From Paracrocinitomix sp040880585 (GTDB taxonomy: Bacteria > Bacteroidota > Bacteroidia > Flavobacteriales_D > Crocinitomicaceae): a stretch of 64,000 nucleotides of DNA. The translations under genes were made by a program, and so were the position numbers. Of the stretch, positions 8,928 to 18,334 are shown in pieces. Below the pieces are notes generated by a model. The model was not told where the DNA came from, did no database searches, and worked only from the letters and a program-made list of their open reading frames with translations. The stretch is taken from the NCBI GenBank assembly GCA_040880585.1, contig JBBDID010000054.1, positions 1-64,000 of the forward strand. The letters run 5' to 3'. Each line of letters opens with the position of its first letter. Positions within the stretch are counted from its first letter, which is position 1.

Positions 8928-9998
8928 TTAGGACTTCTTATTTTTTTGAAGCCGAATAAAGAATGTGATCAACACAATCAAAACATATAACCAGATAAAA
9001 ATCAACAAAGGAGATGAAAGCGGGATAAAATTGGCAACACTATACGCTAAAAGTGTTGAAATGGCTCCTAAAATGATAAAAACGTAAGCAATTTTCCGAT
9101 CAGAAAGACCTGCATAAGAAAGTGTGTGAGTCGTATGATCTTTTCCTCCGATCATTGGGGATTTCCCTCTTTTCAGTCTACGAATGGTTACAAATGTAGT
9201 ATCTATGATAGGTACTGAAAAAGCAGCTAAAACCAGGGTGCAATTGGATAAAATGGAGTAAGTACCCTCTTCTACTCCCATGTTCCACAAAAATTTAATC
9301 GAAAAATAGGCGAGAAACATCCCCAAAAATTGCGATCCGGTATCTCCCATAAATAATTTGGCGGGATGCCAATTGAGCACCAAAAACCCCATAAGCGCTC
9401 CCAAAATGACAATAAGTAAAAACAGATCTACATTATTAATTAAAGTGAATGGAGCAGATATGAGTAATATGGTCGATATAATAAAAATAGCAGCCACAGT
9501 GGTGATGGCATCCATATTGTCCAGCATATTGATCGCGTTCATCATTCCCACTACCCACAAAATGGTAAACAGATTGTTGAGCGCATCTTGTTCAAAAAGG
9601 TCAATACCGCTATGAGTCGCAATTAAAATAACACCACAAAGAATCTGAGTGATGAGCTTTAAAAAAGGCCTGGTATTATACGCATCATCAGATAATCCTA
9701 GTAAAAAAGCAACATTGATACTGAAAAACAATCCCAGTAAATCATCATTTTGAAAAACATCTTCTTTGCCAAATACAATGGCATAGATCATAAATCCCAG
9801 TAGAAAACAGATGTAAAAGCTGATTCCGCCTAAAGAAGGTTTAGCTTCATTACTCCAGCGAATGGTAAGGTCATTTTTATTTCTGATCCCCAAACTTTTT
9901 GCAAACTTCAATAGAAATGAATTAATAATGAGCGAAAGGAAAAATGCACCGCCAAAAAAAAGGACTAAATTACCTATTGAAATTAAGCTATCTGACAC
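8928..9998 (-). CDS. WecA/MraY-family undecaprenyl-phosphate sugar-1-phosphate transferase
   Basis: This is an integral membrane protein of 356 residues with about ten hydrophobic segments. It moves a sugar-1-phosphate from a UDP-sugar onto undecaprenyl phosphate, starting a surface-glycan repeat unit at the inner membrane. Family motifs are visible: SDDAYN (the Mg-binding DDxxD-type region), NAINMLDNMDAITT (the catalytic N-x-x-N-x-x-D loop), FMGDTGSQFLG, and GGKDHTTHTL near the end, corresponding to the HxxH region of WecA-type enzymes. The start abuts the rfbC stop (1-nt spacing), and the gene is the last biosynthetic member of the exopolysaccharide operon, so it is the likely initiating transferase. 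The sugar used cannot be inferred. Confidence 0.87.
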   Translation of the reverse strand: MSDSLISIGNLVLFFGGAFFLSLIINSFLLKFAKSLGIRNKNDLTIRWSNEAKPSLGGISFYICFLLGFMIYAIVFGKEDVFQNDDLLGLFFSINVAFLLGLSDDAYNTRPFLKLITQILCGVILIATHSGIDLFEQDALNNLFTILWVVGMMNAINMLDNMDAITTVAAIFIISTILLISAPFTLINNVDLFLLIVILGALMGFLVLNWHPAKLFMGDTGSQFLGMFLAYFSIKFLWNMGVEEGTYSILSNCTLVLAAFSVPIIDTTFVTIRRLKRGKSPMIGGKDHTTHTLSYAGLSDRKIAYVFIILGAISTLLAYSVANFIPLSSPLLIFIWLYVLIVLITFFIRLQKNKKS

Positions 9999-10541
9999 TT
10001 AAAAAGGGGTTTTAAATTCATGAAACGTTTGAGCCATTGTATCTTTTTCTGAAATGATCGGATGTTCTATTCCCCAGTCAATTTCCAAGCTCTTATCATT
10101 CCAGATCAGGCTGTCTTCACTTTTTGAATGATATAAAGCCGTGCATTTGTAACTAAAAACGGTATCTTCTTCTAATGCAATAAATCCGTGAGCAAATCCT
10201 TCGGGAATCCAGAAATTCATTCGATTTGCTGCAGAAAGAATAAGCGAGATGTGTTGACCGTAAGTTGGGGAATGCAAACGAATGTCTACCGCAACATCCA
10301 AAACTGCCCCTTTAATCACCCGAACAAGTTTTCCTTGTGCGTAAGGAGGGCGTTGAAAATGCAATCCACGTAATACGTGTTTTTTTGATAGGGATTGATT
10401 GTCTTGTACGAATTCTGTATCTCCCAGAAATGAACGAAATCGCTCTTTGTTATAGGATTCAAAAAAATAACCCCGATCATCTTCAAAGATGTCAGATTCA
10501 AATGCTACCAAGCCCTCTATATCAAATGTTGTAATTTCCAA
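9999..10541 (-). CDS. rfbC: dTDP-4-dehydrorhamnose 3,5-epimerase
   Basis: RmlC epimerises dTDP-4-keto-6-deoxyglucose in dTDP-L-rhamnose synthesis. The 180-residue cupin shows VLRGLHFQ, carrying the catalytic histidine, then GKLVRVIKGAVLDVAVDIR, SPTYGQH, FWIPEGFAHGF and the tyrosine-bearing YKCTALYH segment. The gene starts 3 nt after the end of the kinase gene and abuts the WecA-like gene, so all three are co-transcribed. The partner genes rmlA, rmlB and rmlD are not in the window. The enzyme may therefore rely on genes elsewhere, or act on another dTDP or GDP keto-sugar as related epimerases do. Confidence 0.93.
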   Translation of the reverse strand: MEITTFDIEGLVAFESDIFEDDRGYFFESYNKERFRSFLGDTEFVQDNQSLSKKHVLRGLHFQRPPYAQGKLVRVIKGAVLDVAVDIRLHSPTYGQHISLILSAANRMNFWIPEGFAHGFIALEEDTVFSYKCTALYHSKSEDSLIWNDKSLEIDWGIEHPIISEKDTMAQTFHEFKTPF

Positions 10542-10544
10542 AGT

Positions 10545-12914
10545 TTACTTTTTCCAAAATTTCCACCTCTTTTTTTCCGGTACTTCATCTGAGTAATACT
10601 CACCATATCCATAGCCATATCCATACCCCCTTTTCCCTAATTCCATACCGTTTAGTACAACAAACAATTTAGAAACCTTATTGTTTTCAACCAATTCTCT
10701 GACCCTTTGGGTATAGTATCTTTTTGAATAATTTGCCCTGAATACATAGATCGGGCAATCTGCTTTGCTCATTACGCTGACTCCGTCAGAAACAATACCA
10801 ACAGGAGGGTTATCAATCATCACAATGTCGTATTCTTTCTTTATTTCCTCGATTATTTGTGAAAATAAATCCCCTAAAATAAGCTCAGAGGGATTAGGAG
10901 GAATAGGTCCTGCAGTGATGAAATCCAAACCGTCCAATTCACTTTTCTTCACACAATCTTTCCATTCTGATGCTCCTACAAGTAGCGTACTCATCCCCTT
11001 TTCGTTGGCGACAGAAAACGCATCATGTATCTTCGGTTTACGCAAATCCAAATCAATGACCAATACTTTTTTTCCGGACATGGCCATAATTCCAGCCAGA
11101 TTAACGGCGGCAAAAGTTTTTCCCTCTCCGGATACCGAAGATGAAACCGCAATTAAATTGGATTGACCTGATTTTAAAATGAACTGCAGATTTGACCGTA
11201 TATGACGATAACTTTCAGCTAAAGCTGACTTTGGTTTCTTATGCACGATCAAGGTTGAATTTTTTTCCTGAGTAACAACCTTGGGGATAATCCCTAAAAA
11301 CCCTACAGTAGATGGCAATAGTCGTTTTAATTCTTCAGGCTCGTGAATATCGTTAAAAGTGAGGTATCTGATCAAAAGATATATCAAACTAATTAAAAGG
11401 GTCAATACGACGGCCAAAGTATATACCAAATTTCGATTGGGTGAAATAAGAACGGCTTCTGAGGGGGCTTGCAAAACCATGTTGTCCATAGTGAAACCAG
11501 CCTTAGAGATTGCATACTGTGTTTTCTTCTCGATCAATAGGGAATAGTATTTTTCATTGAGATTAAACATCCGGTTGAGCCTGCTCAACTCCATTTCTTT
11601 TTCCGGAATACCATACAATTCATTTTGTATTTTGGTAATTCTATTTTGAATATTATTTCTTCTGAATTTTAGCTGGTTTTTTACCGAAGCAATGATTCGG
11701 TTTACATTTTCAGTTTGTGCCAAAATACTGCGCTCTACTCTTTTTAATGTCTCATTATCTGAAGTGACACTATATGAAAGATCTTCTTTCTCAACCAATA
11801 ACTCATGCAACTTCTCCAGCTCCTTCTCCAATAAACTCTCATATTTTGTTCCGGTCACTGCAGGAATTATCTTAAAGATTTCAATCCGATCAGACATATT
11901 AACCGTTTGCTGTACTTCAACAATCAGGTCAAGTTCCATTTCCACCTCTAAAAGTTGATTTTGAAGTTGATTACTTCGCTCCATGATCTTAGTTGTAAAA
12001 AATTCAGGGTCATTCACATCACTGCTGTCTTTAAAAGATTGAATAGCCATTTCAGACTCCTTCAATTGCGTAAAAACCGTATCCAGTTGTGAATCGATAA
12101 AATCAAGAATACTGGCCGAACTTTCCCGCTTTTTATCGAGGTCATATTTAAAAAAAGTAGTGATCACTGAAGTTACAATATCTTTACTTAAGCGGTGATT
12201 ATTCGATTCAAAGGAGATCTGGATCGTCTTTGCTTCTGGATTTAAGGCAAATACCTCTAAACTACCATGAAGAGAAGTTGTTAATGCTTCATAATTATTA
12301 AAAACAAAATACAGGCTGTTTTCTTCTATATTTCTGGAAAACAACTCCTGATCATTTATTTTAAATACGAGATTAAAAAAATCATTATCTACAGGAACGT
12401 CCGGTAATATAGAAACTTGTTGATTTTCTCCATTTGCAACAAATGAAAGAATAATTCCCTCTCCCCCCTTACTCACAAATATCGGTGAACCAACCAATGA
12501 ACTGTCTTTCAATTCCATTAAGGTGATGTGATAACTGGAAAGTAAATATTTCTCTTCAGTAAGAATGTCTCCTTCTGCAAAGTAAGACACTTCTAAATTC
12601 AGATTTCGCAAGGCTTTATCCAAAAGAAAAGTAGATTTTAGTAGTTCTATATCTTCTGATAAATTAGATTCTTTTTCAAACCCTTCTATGTCTAAGATTC
12701 TCTTTCCCTCATCTTCACTGCTTCTTTGAATAATTGCCGTTGATTTGAATACTGGTTTTGTATACCTCAGATAGATAAAACTACCACCAACACCAATAAT
12801 GAGAAGTAGCAGAGGAACATAGAAGTTTCTCTTTAATACATTTCGCATTAAATTCAAATCAAACTCTTTGTTTAACCAGGAGTTTCCTTTATGCTTGTTT
12901 TCGGTTTCTACCAC
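10545..12914 (-). CDS. Wzc-like polysaccharide co-polymerase with BY-kinase domain
   Basis: This 789-residue inner-membrane protein controls exopolysaccharide chain length and export. It has an N-terminal transmembrane segment (about 30-50, FYVPLLLLIIGVGGSFIYL), a long periplasmic Wzz-type region with coiled coil (about 260-480), and a second membrane segment near 510-530. The cytoplasmic tyrosine autokinase carries Walker A SSSVSGEGKTFAAV, Walker A' VLVIDLDLRKPKIHDAF and Walker B YDIVMIDNPP. The C-terminus holds a tyrosine cluster (GYGYGYGYGEYY) suited to autophosphorylation. The gene lies between the Wza-like gene and rfbC with spacings of 5 and 3 nt. Phosphatase partners are not in the window. 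Confidence 0.94.
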   Translation of the reverse strand: MVETENKHKGNSWLNKEFDLNLMRNVLKRNFYVPLLLLIIGVGGSFIYLRYTKPVFKSTAIIQRSSEDEGKRILDIEGFEKESNLSEDIELLKSTFLLDKALRNLNLEVSYFAEGDILTEEKYLLSSYHITLMELKDSSLVGSPIFVSKGGEGIILSFVANGENQQVSILPDVPVDNDFFNLVFKINDQELFSRNIEENSLYFVFNNYEALTTSLHGSLEVFALNPEAKTIQISFESNNHRLSKDIVTSVITTFFKYDLDKKRESSASILDFIDSQLDTVFTQLKESEMAIQSFKDSSDVNDPEFFTTKIMERSNQLQNQLLEVEMELDLIVEVQQTVNMSDRIEIFKIIPAVTGTKYESLLEKELEKLHELLVEKEDLSYSVTSDNETLKRVERSILAQTENVNRIIASVKNQLKFRRNNIQNRITKIQNELYGIPEKEMELSRLNRMFNLNEKYYSLLIEKKTQYAISKAGFTMDNMVLQAPSEAVLISPNRNLVYTLAVVLTLLISLIYLLIRYLTFNDIHEPEELKRLLPSTVGFLGIIPKVVTQEKNSTLIVHKKPKSALAESYRHIRSNLQFILKSGQSNLIAVSSSVSGEGKTFAAVNLAGIMAMSGKKVLVIDLDLRKPKIHDAFSVANEKGMSTLLVGASEWKDCVKKSELDGLDFITAGPIPPNPSELILGDLFSQIIEEIKKEYDIVMIDNPPVGIVSDGVSVMSKADCPIYVFRANYSKRYYTQRVRELVENNKVSKLFVVLNGMELGKRGYGYGYGYGEYYSDEVPEKKRWKFWKK

Positions 12915-12919
12915 CTTGC

Positions 12920-13702
12920 TTATTTTAGTGCATTTATAACAGTAACTATTATGGCTGCACTGGAAATCAAAGAGACAATCGGTGTTACTTCTTTCAGAAT
13001 TTCCTTTCCGATTTCAGGAACAGGCTCTATGTAAATATAATCATTTGCCTGAACGACGATATCCGTATATTCCAGTCCTTCAATTTTAGAAAGGTCTACT
13101 TTATACACTTCTCTTTTACCTTCTTTATTTTTACGAATTAGTTTGATTTTAGCCGCTCTTCCCCTTTCGGTAATTCCTCCTGCTAAAGCAATCGTTTCTA
13201 ACAGGGTGGTATTGTTGTTGGCCAGATAAAGCACTTTTGCTTCACCTCCATCTCCGGGAAACACAATCACCCGCTTATTGGTTACAGATAGTTGAACAAA
13301 AGGATCTATATAATATCCCCTGTACTCTTCCTGTAAAAATTCTTCTGCTTCACGAATAGTAAGTCCTACCAAATTCGTTTGGCCAATTACCGGTAATCTC
13401 ACAAAAGAATCATTTTGGATCACATAATTCAAAGAGTTATTTGGATTGAATAACTGCGCCTGATTCCCCCCTGTTGCCGAAGACGAAACATCTAATACCC
13501 GAATTCCGTCATTGGTAAAAAAACGCATTTGAAGAATATCATTGACATCAATTCGGTAATCTTTTTTTGTTTCATTCATGCTGTCTACATCTGCAAACTC
13601 ATAGTCTTTGGGAGTTTTTAACATGAGATTGCTATTCACCCCACAAGCTTGAAATAGCAAAACTAAAATTGCCATTCCAATCATCATCTTCATCTGCTTC
13701 AT
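12920..13702 (-). CDS. Wza-like polysaccharide export lipoprotein
   Basis: This outer-membrane polysaccharide export protein has a lipoprotein signal (MKQMKMMIGMAILVLLFQAC) with lipobox LFQAC. It is followed by the poly-export domain (YRIDVNDILQMRFF) and SLBB-like segments (GQTNLVGLTIREAEEFL, and VIVFPGDGGEAKVLYL followed by a proline-poor ligand loop). It ends in a hydrophobic tail (IVSLISSAAIIVTVINAL). A longer in-frame ATG exists at 13726, but a promoter-like TAGTTTTG read on the minus strand (13735 to 13728) lies one base before it. The ATG at 13702, which directly precedes the signal peptide, is therefore preferred. With the Wzc-like protein it would form the trans-envelope export complex. 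Confidence 0.9.
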   Translation of the reverse strand: MKQMKMMIGMAILVLLFQACGVNSNLMLKTPKDYEFADVDSMNETKKDYRIDVNDILQMRFFTNDGIRVLDVSSSATGGNQAQLFNPNNSLNYVIQNDSFVRLPVIGQTNLVGLTIREAEEFLQEEYRGYYIDPFVQLSVTNKRVIVFPGDGGEAKVLYLANNNTTLLETIALAGGITERGRAAKIKLIRKNKEGKREVYKVDLSKIEGLEYTDIVVQANDYIYIEPVPEIGKEILKEVTPIVSLISSAAIIVTVINALK

Positions 13703-13768
13703 TTTATTCTTTGTTTTATAAACCATACAAAACTATTATTTAATCAGGATTATTGCCCCAATCTGCTA

Positions 13769-14950
13769 TCATTTCATTTTTTTATTCAGTACTTCTTTGT
13801 AGAGGTTTTCTACATCTCTACACAATCTTTCGTAATGGAATTTATTTTTTACGTGATTCCACCCATTTTGTGACATTTTTTCACGCATTTCAGCAGATTC
13901 AATCAATTTTTCAAGACCGGCAGCATACGCTTTCTTTTCAAGTTGATCTATTATTAGACCGGTTTCACCATTACTTACTACGTTGGCAACTCCCCCAACG
14001 TTGCTTGAGATAACCGGAACAGATGCCGCCTGAGCCTCAATCAGGCTTACCGGTGTCCCCTCATTGAGTGAACACAAGCAAACAATATCAAAAGCCGGTA
14101 ACACTTCTTCAATATTTTTTATCCAGGACGTAAAAATAAACACCTTATTTCCGTGTTTTGCTTCTATTTCTTCGGTTTTTTTCTTTAGTGGAGCCATCAA
14201 TTCTCCATCTCCAACAATAAAAGCCTTTATGTTTTTATGCTTTTCCAAAAGAAGATCCACCGATTCAAAAAATAATTCATGGTTTTTAATCGCTGTAAGC
14301 CTTCCGATAATTCCAAGGCAAATGGTTTCTTCTTTTATTTGATATTTTTCTCTGAACAATCTTCTTTTTTCTTCCCGATTTTCCTGAAATTTATTCAAAT
14401 CAAAACCCAGTGGGATCACCTTAAACTTATCAGCACTTGCTATTTTATGGATTTCACTCAGTTCTTTTTTCTGGATTTCAGAAATGGCGATAATGGCGTC
14501 AGAGCGTTTCCCTACAAAACGTTCTAACGATTTATACAAAGCTGTTTTCAATTTTCCAAAGTAAGAATGAAATACATGTCCGTGAAAGGTATGTATTATG
14601 ACCGGTACATTTTCTTTGTAGGCAGCTAATCGTCCTAAAAATCCTGCTTTTGAAGCGTGGGTATGAACAATATCAGGCTGATAATCACGAATAATAGCCC
14701 GTATTTTTTTATAGGCTCTTCTATCCTGAAAAAAGTTGATTTCTCTTTGCATTTCTTCCACAATGGAAAAGGATACACCATGTGATTCAGGGATAAAGGT
14801 TGAAGCGCCTTCATGTGCTTCGTGTTTTCCGCCAATTAATTTTGTCTCAAAATCATCAGACAAATAGGCTGTCAGGTAAGTGGCATTATGCGTAGGCCCT
14901 CCCAGATTAAAACGATTAATGATACGTAATACTTTAATTTTTTTATCCAT
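13769..14950 (-). CDS. Glycosyltransferase family 4 (GT-B)
   Basis: The 393-residue GT-B glycosyltransferase adds a sugar from a nucleotide donor during exopolysaccharide assembly on the cytoplasmic face. The N-terminal fold has NRFNLGGPTHNATYL and HTHASKAGFLGR. The donor-binding half has IPLGFDLNKF, LGIIGRLTAIKNHELF, and the EGTPVSLIEAQAASVPVISSNVGG signature with its catalytic EX7E-type pattern. The chosen start ATG at 14950 (MDKKIKVLRIINRF) is the family-like one; an in-frame start at 15013 would overlap asnB by 71 nt. With the chosen start the overlap is 8 nt, typical of translational coupling. Donor and acceptor are unknown. Confidence 0.9.
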   Translation of the reverse strand: MDKKIKVLRIINRFNLGGPTHNATYLTAYLSDDFETKLIGGKHEAHEGASTFIPESHGVSFSIVEEMQREINFFQDRRAYKKIRAIIRDYQPDIVHTHASKAGFLGRLAAYKENVPVIIHTFHGHVFHSYFGKLKTALYKSLERFVGKRSDAIIAISEIQKKELSEIHKIASADKFKVIPLGFDLNKFQENREEKRRLFREKYQIKEETICLGIIGRLTAIKNHELFFESVDLLLEKHKNIKAFIVGDGELMAPLKKKTEEIEAKHGNKVFIFTSWIKNIEEVLPAFDIVCLCSLNEGTPVSLIEAQAASVPVISSNVGGVANVVSNGETGLIIDQLEKKAYAAGLEKLIESAEMREKMSQNGWNHVKNKFHYERLCRDVENLYKEVLNKKMK

Positions 14951-16799
14951 AATACCTGCCGTACCAATGCTGAAAAATAAGAATTGACCACAATACATAA
15001 ATCCTATCTCCAAACCCTTTGGATGACGAAGAACGTATTAAAGATGCTATGTATTCAAAATTAAAAATTCCTTGTTCTACAATGAACTCTTTTTGAAATA
15101 ATCGAGATTGTAGCATCTCCTGTATTTCATCCTGAAGCCACTCTTGAATGGGAATTTCAAATCCTTTTTTGGAACGATCCAAAATCTCTCCCGGTAGCTC
15201 CTCTGAAAATGCGATTTTAAGCAGTTGCTTACTTTGTTTCCCATTCAATTTATATTCTAAGGGTAACCCATTGGCAAATTCAACGACTTCATGGTCTAAA
15301 AAAGGAGTTCTAACCTCTAATCCGTGAGCCATACTCATTGCATCCACCTTTTTGAGCATATCATTAGGCAACACCAGTTGTTGGTCTGCAATTAGCATGT
15401 CGTTTATTTCATCCAAATTGTTCCCTTTCCAGCCGGTTTTAATATGATAAGCCGGCTTCAGCAATCTGTCTGCTTCTTCCTCTTCAATAAAACAACACCA
15501 CTCCCAAAAACGAGATTCATTGTCCAGTTTTATTCCCCGATTCAATTTTTGCAATTTTCGGTTAAAGTCACCGATTTTATCAGATCGAGAAACTCTTTTA
15601 TTTCCTAAAATTTTTGAGGAGATACTGATCAAGGACTTTTTTGTATTGCTCATTCTTCTTAAGCGATACTCTGCTAAGTGTTTTCGATATCCGGCAAACA
15701 ATTCATCTGCCCCGTCCCCACTTAAAGCTACAGACACCTCTTTTTTTGTTCGTTGCGCTAAAAAATACACCGCAAATGCTGAAGAATCGGCAAAGGGTTC
15801 ATCTAAAGCATTTAAAAAATCCGGGAATGAATCCTTAAAATCTTTTTTCCCAATAGTAAACTCATGATGATCTGAACCAATATGCTCTGCCACCATTCTG
15901 GAATAAGTAGATTCATCAAAATAAGGATGATCAAATCCTACAGAGAAGGTTTTCAAGTCGGGTTTCAATTTTTTGGCAATGGCAGAAATCACAGAAGAAT
16001 CCACCCCACCACTTAAAAACGTGCCTAGAGGAACATCTGCCACCAATCGTTTTTCAACAGCCTGGGTAAGTTTTTCATTCAATGCTCTGGCAGCCTTCCC
16101 CACCCCATTTCGATAAAAAGGCTTGCGTTCAATGCGATAATACTTTTTTAAATTAATTCCCTGACTATCTATAACACCTAACTGTCCGGGCAATACCTTA
16201 AAAGCGTTCTTAAGTATGGTTTTTGGAGCAGGAATGTAGGTCAATCGAAAATAAAGACGAATGGCTTCTTCATCTAATGTTTTCTCAATATCAAAATCAA
16301 ACAGTGCATGCAGTTCAGAAGTTAAAATAATTTTGTTGTCGTCTTCGTAAATCAGTAGCGGCTTGATCCCCATTCGATCTCTGGCAAACAAGACTTTTTC
16401 TTCCTTTTTGTCATAAAAAATAAATGCAAAACAGCCATTGAGCTCCTTTAGACCCTCCTCTCCATAAAGGATAAGATGGTGCAACAACACCTCTGTATCT
16501 GAGTTTGTTTTGAATTGAACTCCTTCTCTTTCCAATTTTTGACGTAGGCTTTTAAAATTGTATATCTCTCCGTTAAAAGAAAGAAAATAACGTTCATTTT
16601 CATCTGAAAAAGGTTGGTGGGCAGCTGCGGATGTGTCTAAAATAGACAATCTACTGTGTGCCATTGAAAAATTGGAATGCGTTTTGCTTCCTTGAAAGTC
16701 AGGACCTCTATGTGCTAAACGGGCAATAACGTCCTTTGTTTTTCCAACTTCGGATTTGCCATTTTTATTTTTAGCCCATATACCTAGAATGCCGCACAA
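14943..16799 (-). CDS. asnB: Asparagine synthetase (glutamine-hydrolysing)-like amidotransferase
   Basis: The class II glutamine amidotransferase domain needs Cys at position 2. The only start that gives it is TTG at 16799, producing MCGILGIW; the ATG at 16835 would bury the cysteine at position 14 and lies upstream of the minus-strand promoter at 16818-16825. Other motifs are LAHRGPDFQG, SRLSILD and SFNGEIYNF, then the synthetase domain with the PP-loop GTFLSGGVDSSVIS, ALSGDGADELFAGY and EVRTPFLDHEVVEF. The length is 618 residues. It heads the exopolysaccharide operon, overlapping the glycosyltransferase by 8 nt, so it may amidate a uronic-acid or other sugar rather than make free asparagine; that is inference from context. 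Confidence 0.92.
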   Translation of the reverse strand: MCGILGIWAKNKNGKSEVGKTKDVIARLAHRGPDFQGSKTHSNFSMAHSRLSILDTSAAAHQPFSDENERYFLSFNGEIYNFKSLRQKLEREGVQFKTNSDTEVLLHHLILYGEEGLKELNGCFAFIFYDKKEEKVLFARDRMGIKPLLIYEDDNKIILTSELHALFDFDIEKTLDEEAIRLYFRLTYIPAPKTILKNAFKVLPGQLGVIDSQGINLKKYYRIERKPFYRNGVGKAARALNEKLTQAVEKRLVADVPLGTFLSGGVDSSVISAIAKKLKPDLKTFSVGFDHPYFDESTYSRMVAEHIGSDHHEFTIGKKDFKDSFPDFLNALDEPFADSSAFAVYFLAQRTKKEVSVALSGDGADELFAGYRKHLAEYRLRRMSNTKKSLISISSKILGNKRVSRSDKIGDFNRKLQKLNRGIKLDNESRFWEWCCFIEEEEADRLLKPAYHIKTGWKGNNLDEINDMLIADQQLVLPNDMLKKVDAMSMAHGLEVRTPFLDHEVVEFANGLPLEYKLNGKQSKQLLKIAFSEELPGEILDRSKKGFEIPIQEWLQDEIQEMLQSRLFQKEFIVEQGIFNFEYIASLIRSSSSKGFGDRIYVLWSILIFQHWYGRYYG

Positions 16800-16817
16800 A
16801 GTTTCTAATTTTGAGCA

Positions 16818-16825
16818 CAAATATA
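16818..16825 (-). promoter_or_regulatory. -7 element before asnB and the exopolysaccharide operon
   Basis: Read on the minus strand this is TATATTTG, a full match to TAnnTTTG. Transcription would start near 16812, about 12 nt before the TTG start at 16799. The site sits in the 56-nt gap between the divergent asnB and PBP4 genes. Confidence 0.55.
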
Positions 16826-16855
16826 GAGTTGTCACTCAAGCTTAACAATAAAAAG

Positions 16856-18334
16856 ATGAAGTATTTAATTCTGTCCGTTTTATTAATGATTTCTACCCTT
16901 CATGGCAAGTGTCAGGATAGTTATCAAAAGCCGCTAACCCTTGTTCAAAGTACGGCTGAAAACCTCATGAATTATAGTGTGTTAAAACACGCTGCCTTTT
17001 CATTTTATGTGCAGGATATGTCTACCGGAGAAGTTATAGCTGATTACAATGGTGATATGAGCATTACCTCTGCCTCTACCATGAAATTAGTGACCACGGC
17101 TACCGCTCTTCAATACTTAGGTAGTGCCTATCGTTTTAAAACGCAGCTGATGCATTCAGGAGTAGTAGATTCTTCCGGAACCTTGCATGGTGACTTGTAT
17201 ATTATTGGTGGCGGTGATCCCACTTTGGGTTCTCGTTATTTCACGCGTTACGGAGAAGAGCGCGATTTTTTATACCAGTGGGTAGATAGTATATCTGCTT
17301 ATGGAATTCAAAAAATAAATGGCCGCATAATAGCAGATGGATCACTTTATCATTATGACGGGCCGCCCTCCGGCTGGGTATGGGGAGATATGGGGAATTA
17401 CTATGGTGCAGGGCCATCTGGGCTGACCATCTTTGACAACCTTTGTACCTTCCATTTTAAAACCGGAGAAAATGAAGGAGATGCTACTCAACTTACTTGC
17501 ATTTCTCCTTACATCCCCGGGATTCATGTGGTCAATTATGTCACTTCTGCCAATTCCAGTCAGGATAACGCCTATGTGTACGGCGCTCCCTGGTCTTATG
17601 ATTGGTTTGTAAGGGGATCCATTCCTAAAAACAAAGATGATTTTAAAGTAAAAGCCAGTATTCCTGATCCCGAAATGGTGGCTGCTTTGGAACTTGATTA
17701 TGCATTGGAACAAAAAGGAATTGATGTGCTCTTCTCCTCCACAACAATGCGCGAACTCAATAAAGATGAAGCCTTTGAAAAACCTGAATTATCTGCCATT
17801 TACGAACACACCTCTCCTTATTTATCTACCATAACCAATGTAACCAATCAAAGGAGCATCAATTTATTTGCCGAGCATTTGTTGTGTCAGATTTCAGTAA
17901 AACAAAGTGGATATGGAAGCACATATAATGGAGCGTTGATCTGTATGAATTACTGGAGCGGTAAAATTGGTGCTGCAGCGCTTAACATGACAGATGGCAG
18001 TGGGTTATCCCGATCTAACTCAGTAAGTGCCAAATTTTTGGTAGATATGCTCACCTATATGCACAAAAGCGGAAATGGATCCCGATTGAAGAAAAGCATG
18101 GCCATAGCCGGTAAACAAGGTACCATGGCTTCTATGTGCAAAGGAACTGCAGCGGCCGGAAGGGTGTATGGGAAAAGCGGAACCATGACACGCGTAAAAT
18201 CTTATGCCGGTTATGCAGATTCAAAAAGTGGAAAAAAATTAGCCTATGCTATGATCATCAACAATTACACCTGCTCAAATACGCAAATGCGAAAATACTT
18301 TGAACAATTGTTGGTAAAACTGGCTATTTATTAA
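16856..18334 (+). CDS. dacB: D-alanyl-D-alanine carboxypeptidase/endopeptidase (PBP4 family)
   Basis: This periplasmic class C penicillin-binding protein trims or cleaves peptidoglycan stem peptides. It has a signal peptide (MKYLILSVLLMISTLHGKCQ). Active-site motifs appear in order: SxxK as STMK within SASTMKLVTTATALQYLG, the second motif in DGSGLSRSNSVSA, and KSG in YGKSGTMTRVKSYAGY. The 492-residue length fits PBP4. The ATG at 16856 directly precedes the signal peptide, and the in-frame ATG at 16811 is rejected. The gene is divergent from asnB and its 3' end overlaps the convergent hydrolase gene by 11 nt. Confidence 0.93.
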   Translation: MKYLILSVLLMISTLHGKCQDSYQKPLTLVQSTAENLMNYSVLKHAAFSFYVQDMSTGEVIADYNGDMSITSASTMKLVTTATALQYLGSAYRFKTQLMHSGVVDSSGTLHGDLYIIGGGDPTLGSRYFTRYGEERDFLYQWVDSISAYGIQKINGRIIADGSLYHYDGPPSGWVWGDMGNYYGAGPSGLTIFDNLCTFHFKTGENEGDATQLTCISPYIPGIHVVNYVTSANSSQDNAYVYGAPWSYDWFVRGSIPKNKDDFKVKASIPDPEMVAALELDYALEQKGIDVLFSSTTMRELNKDEAFEKPELSAIYEHTSPYLSTITNVTNQRSINLFAEHLLCQISVKQSGYGSTYNGALICMNYWSGKIGAAALNMTDGSGLSRSNSVSAKFLVDMLTYMHKSGNGSRLKKSMAIAGKQGTMASMCKGTAAAGRVYGKSGTMTRVKSYAGYADSKSGKKLAYAMIINNYTCSNTQMRKYFEQLLVKLAIY

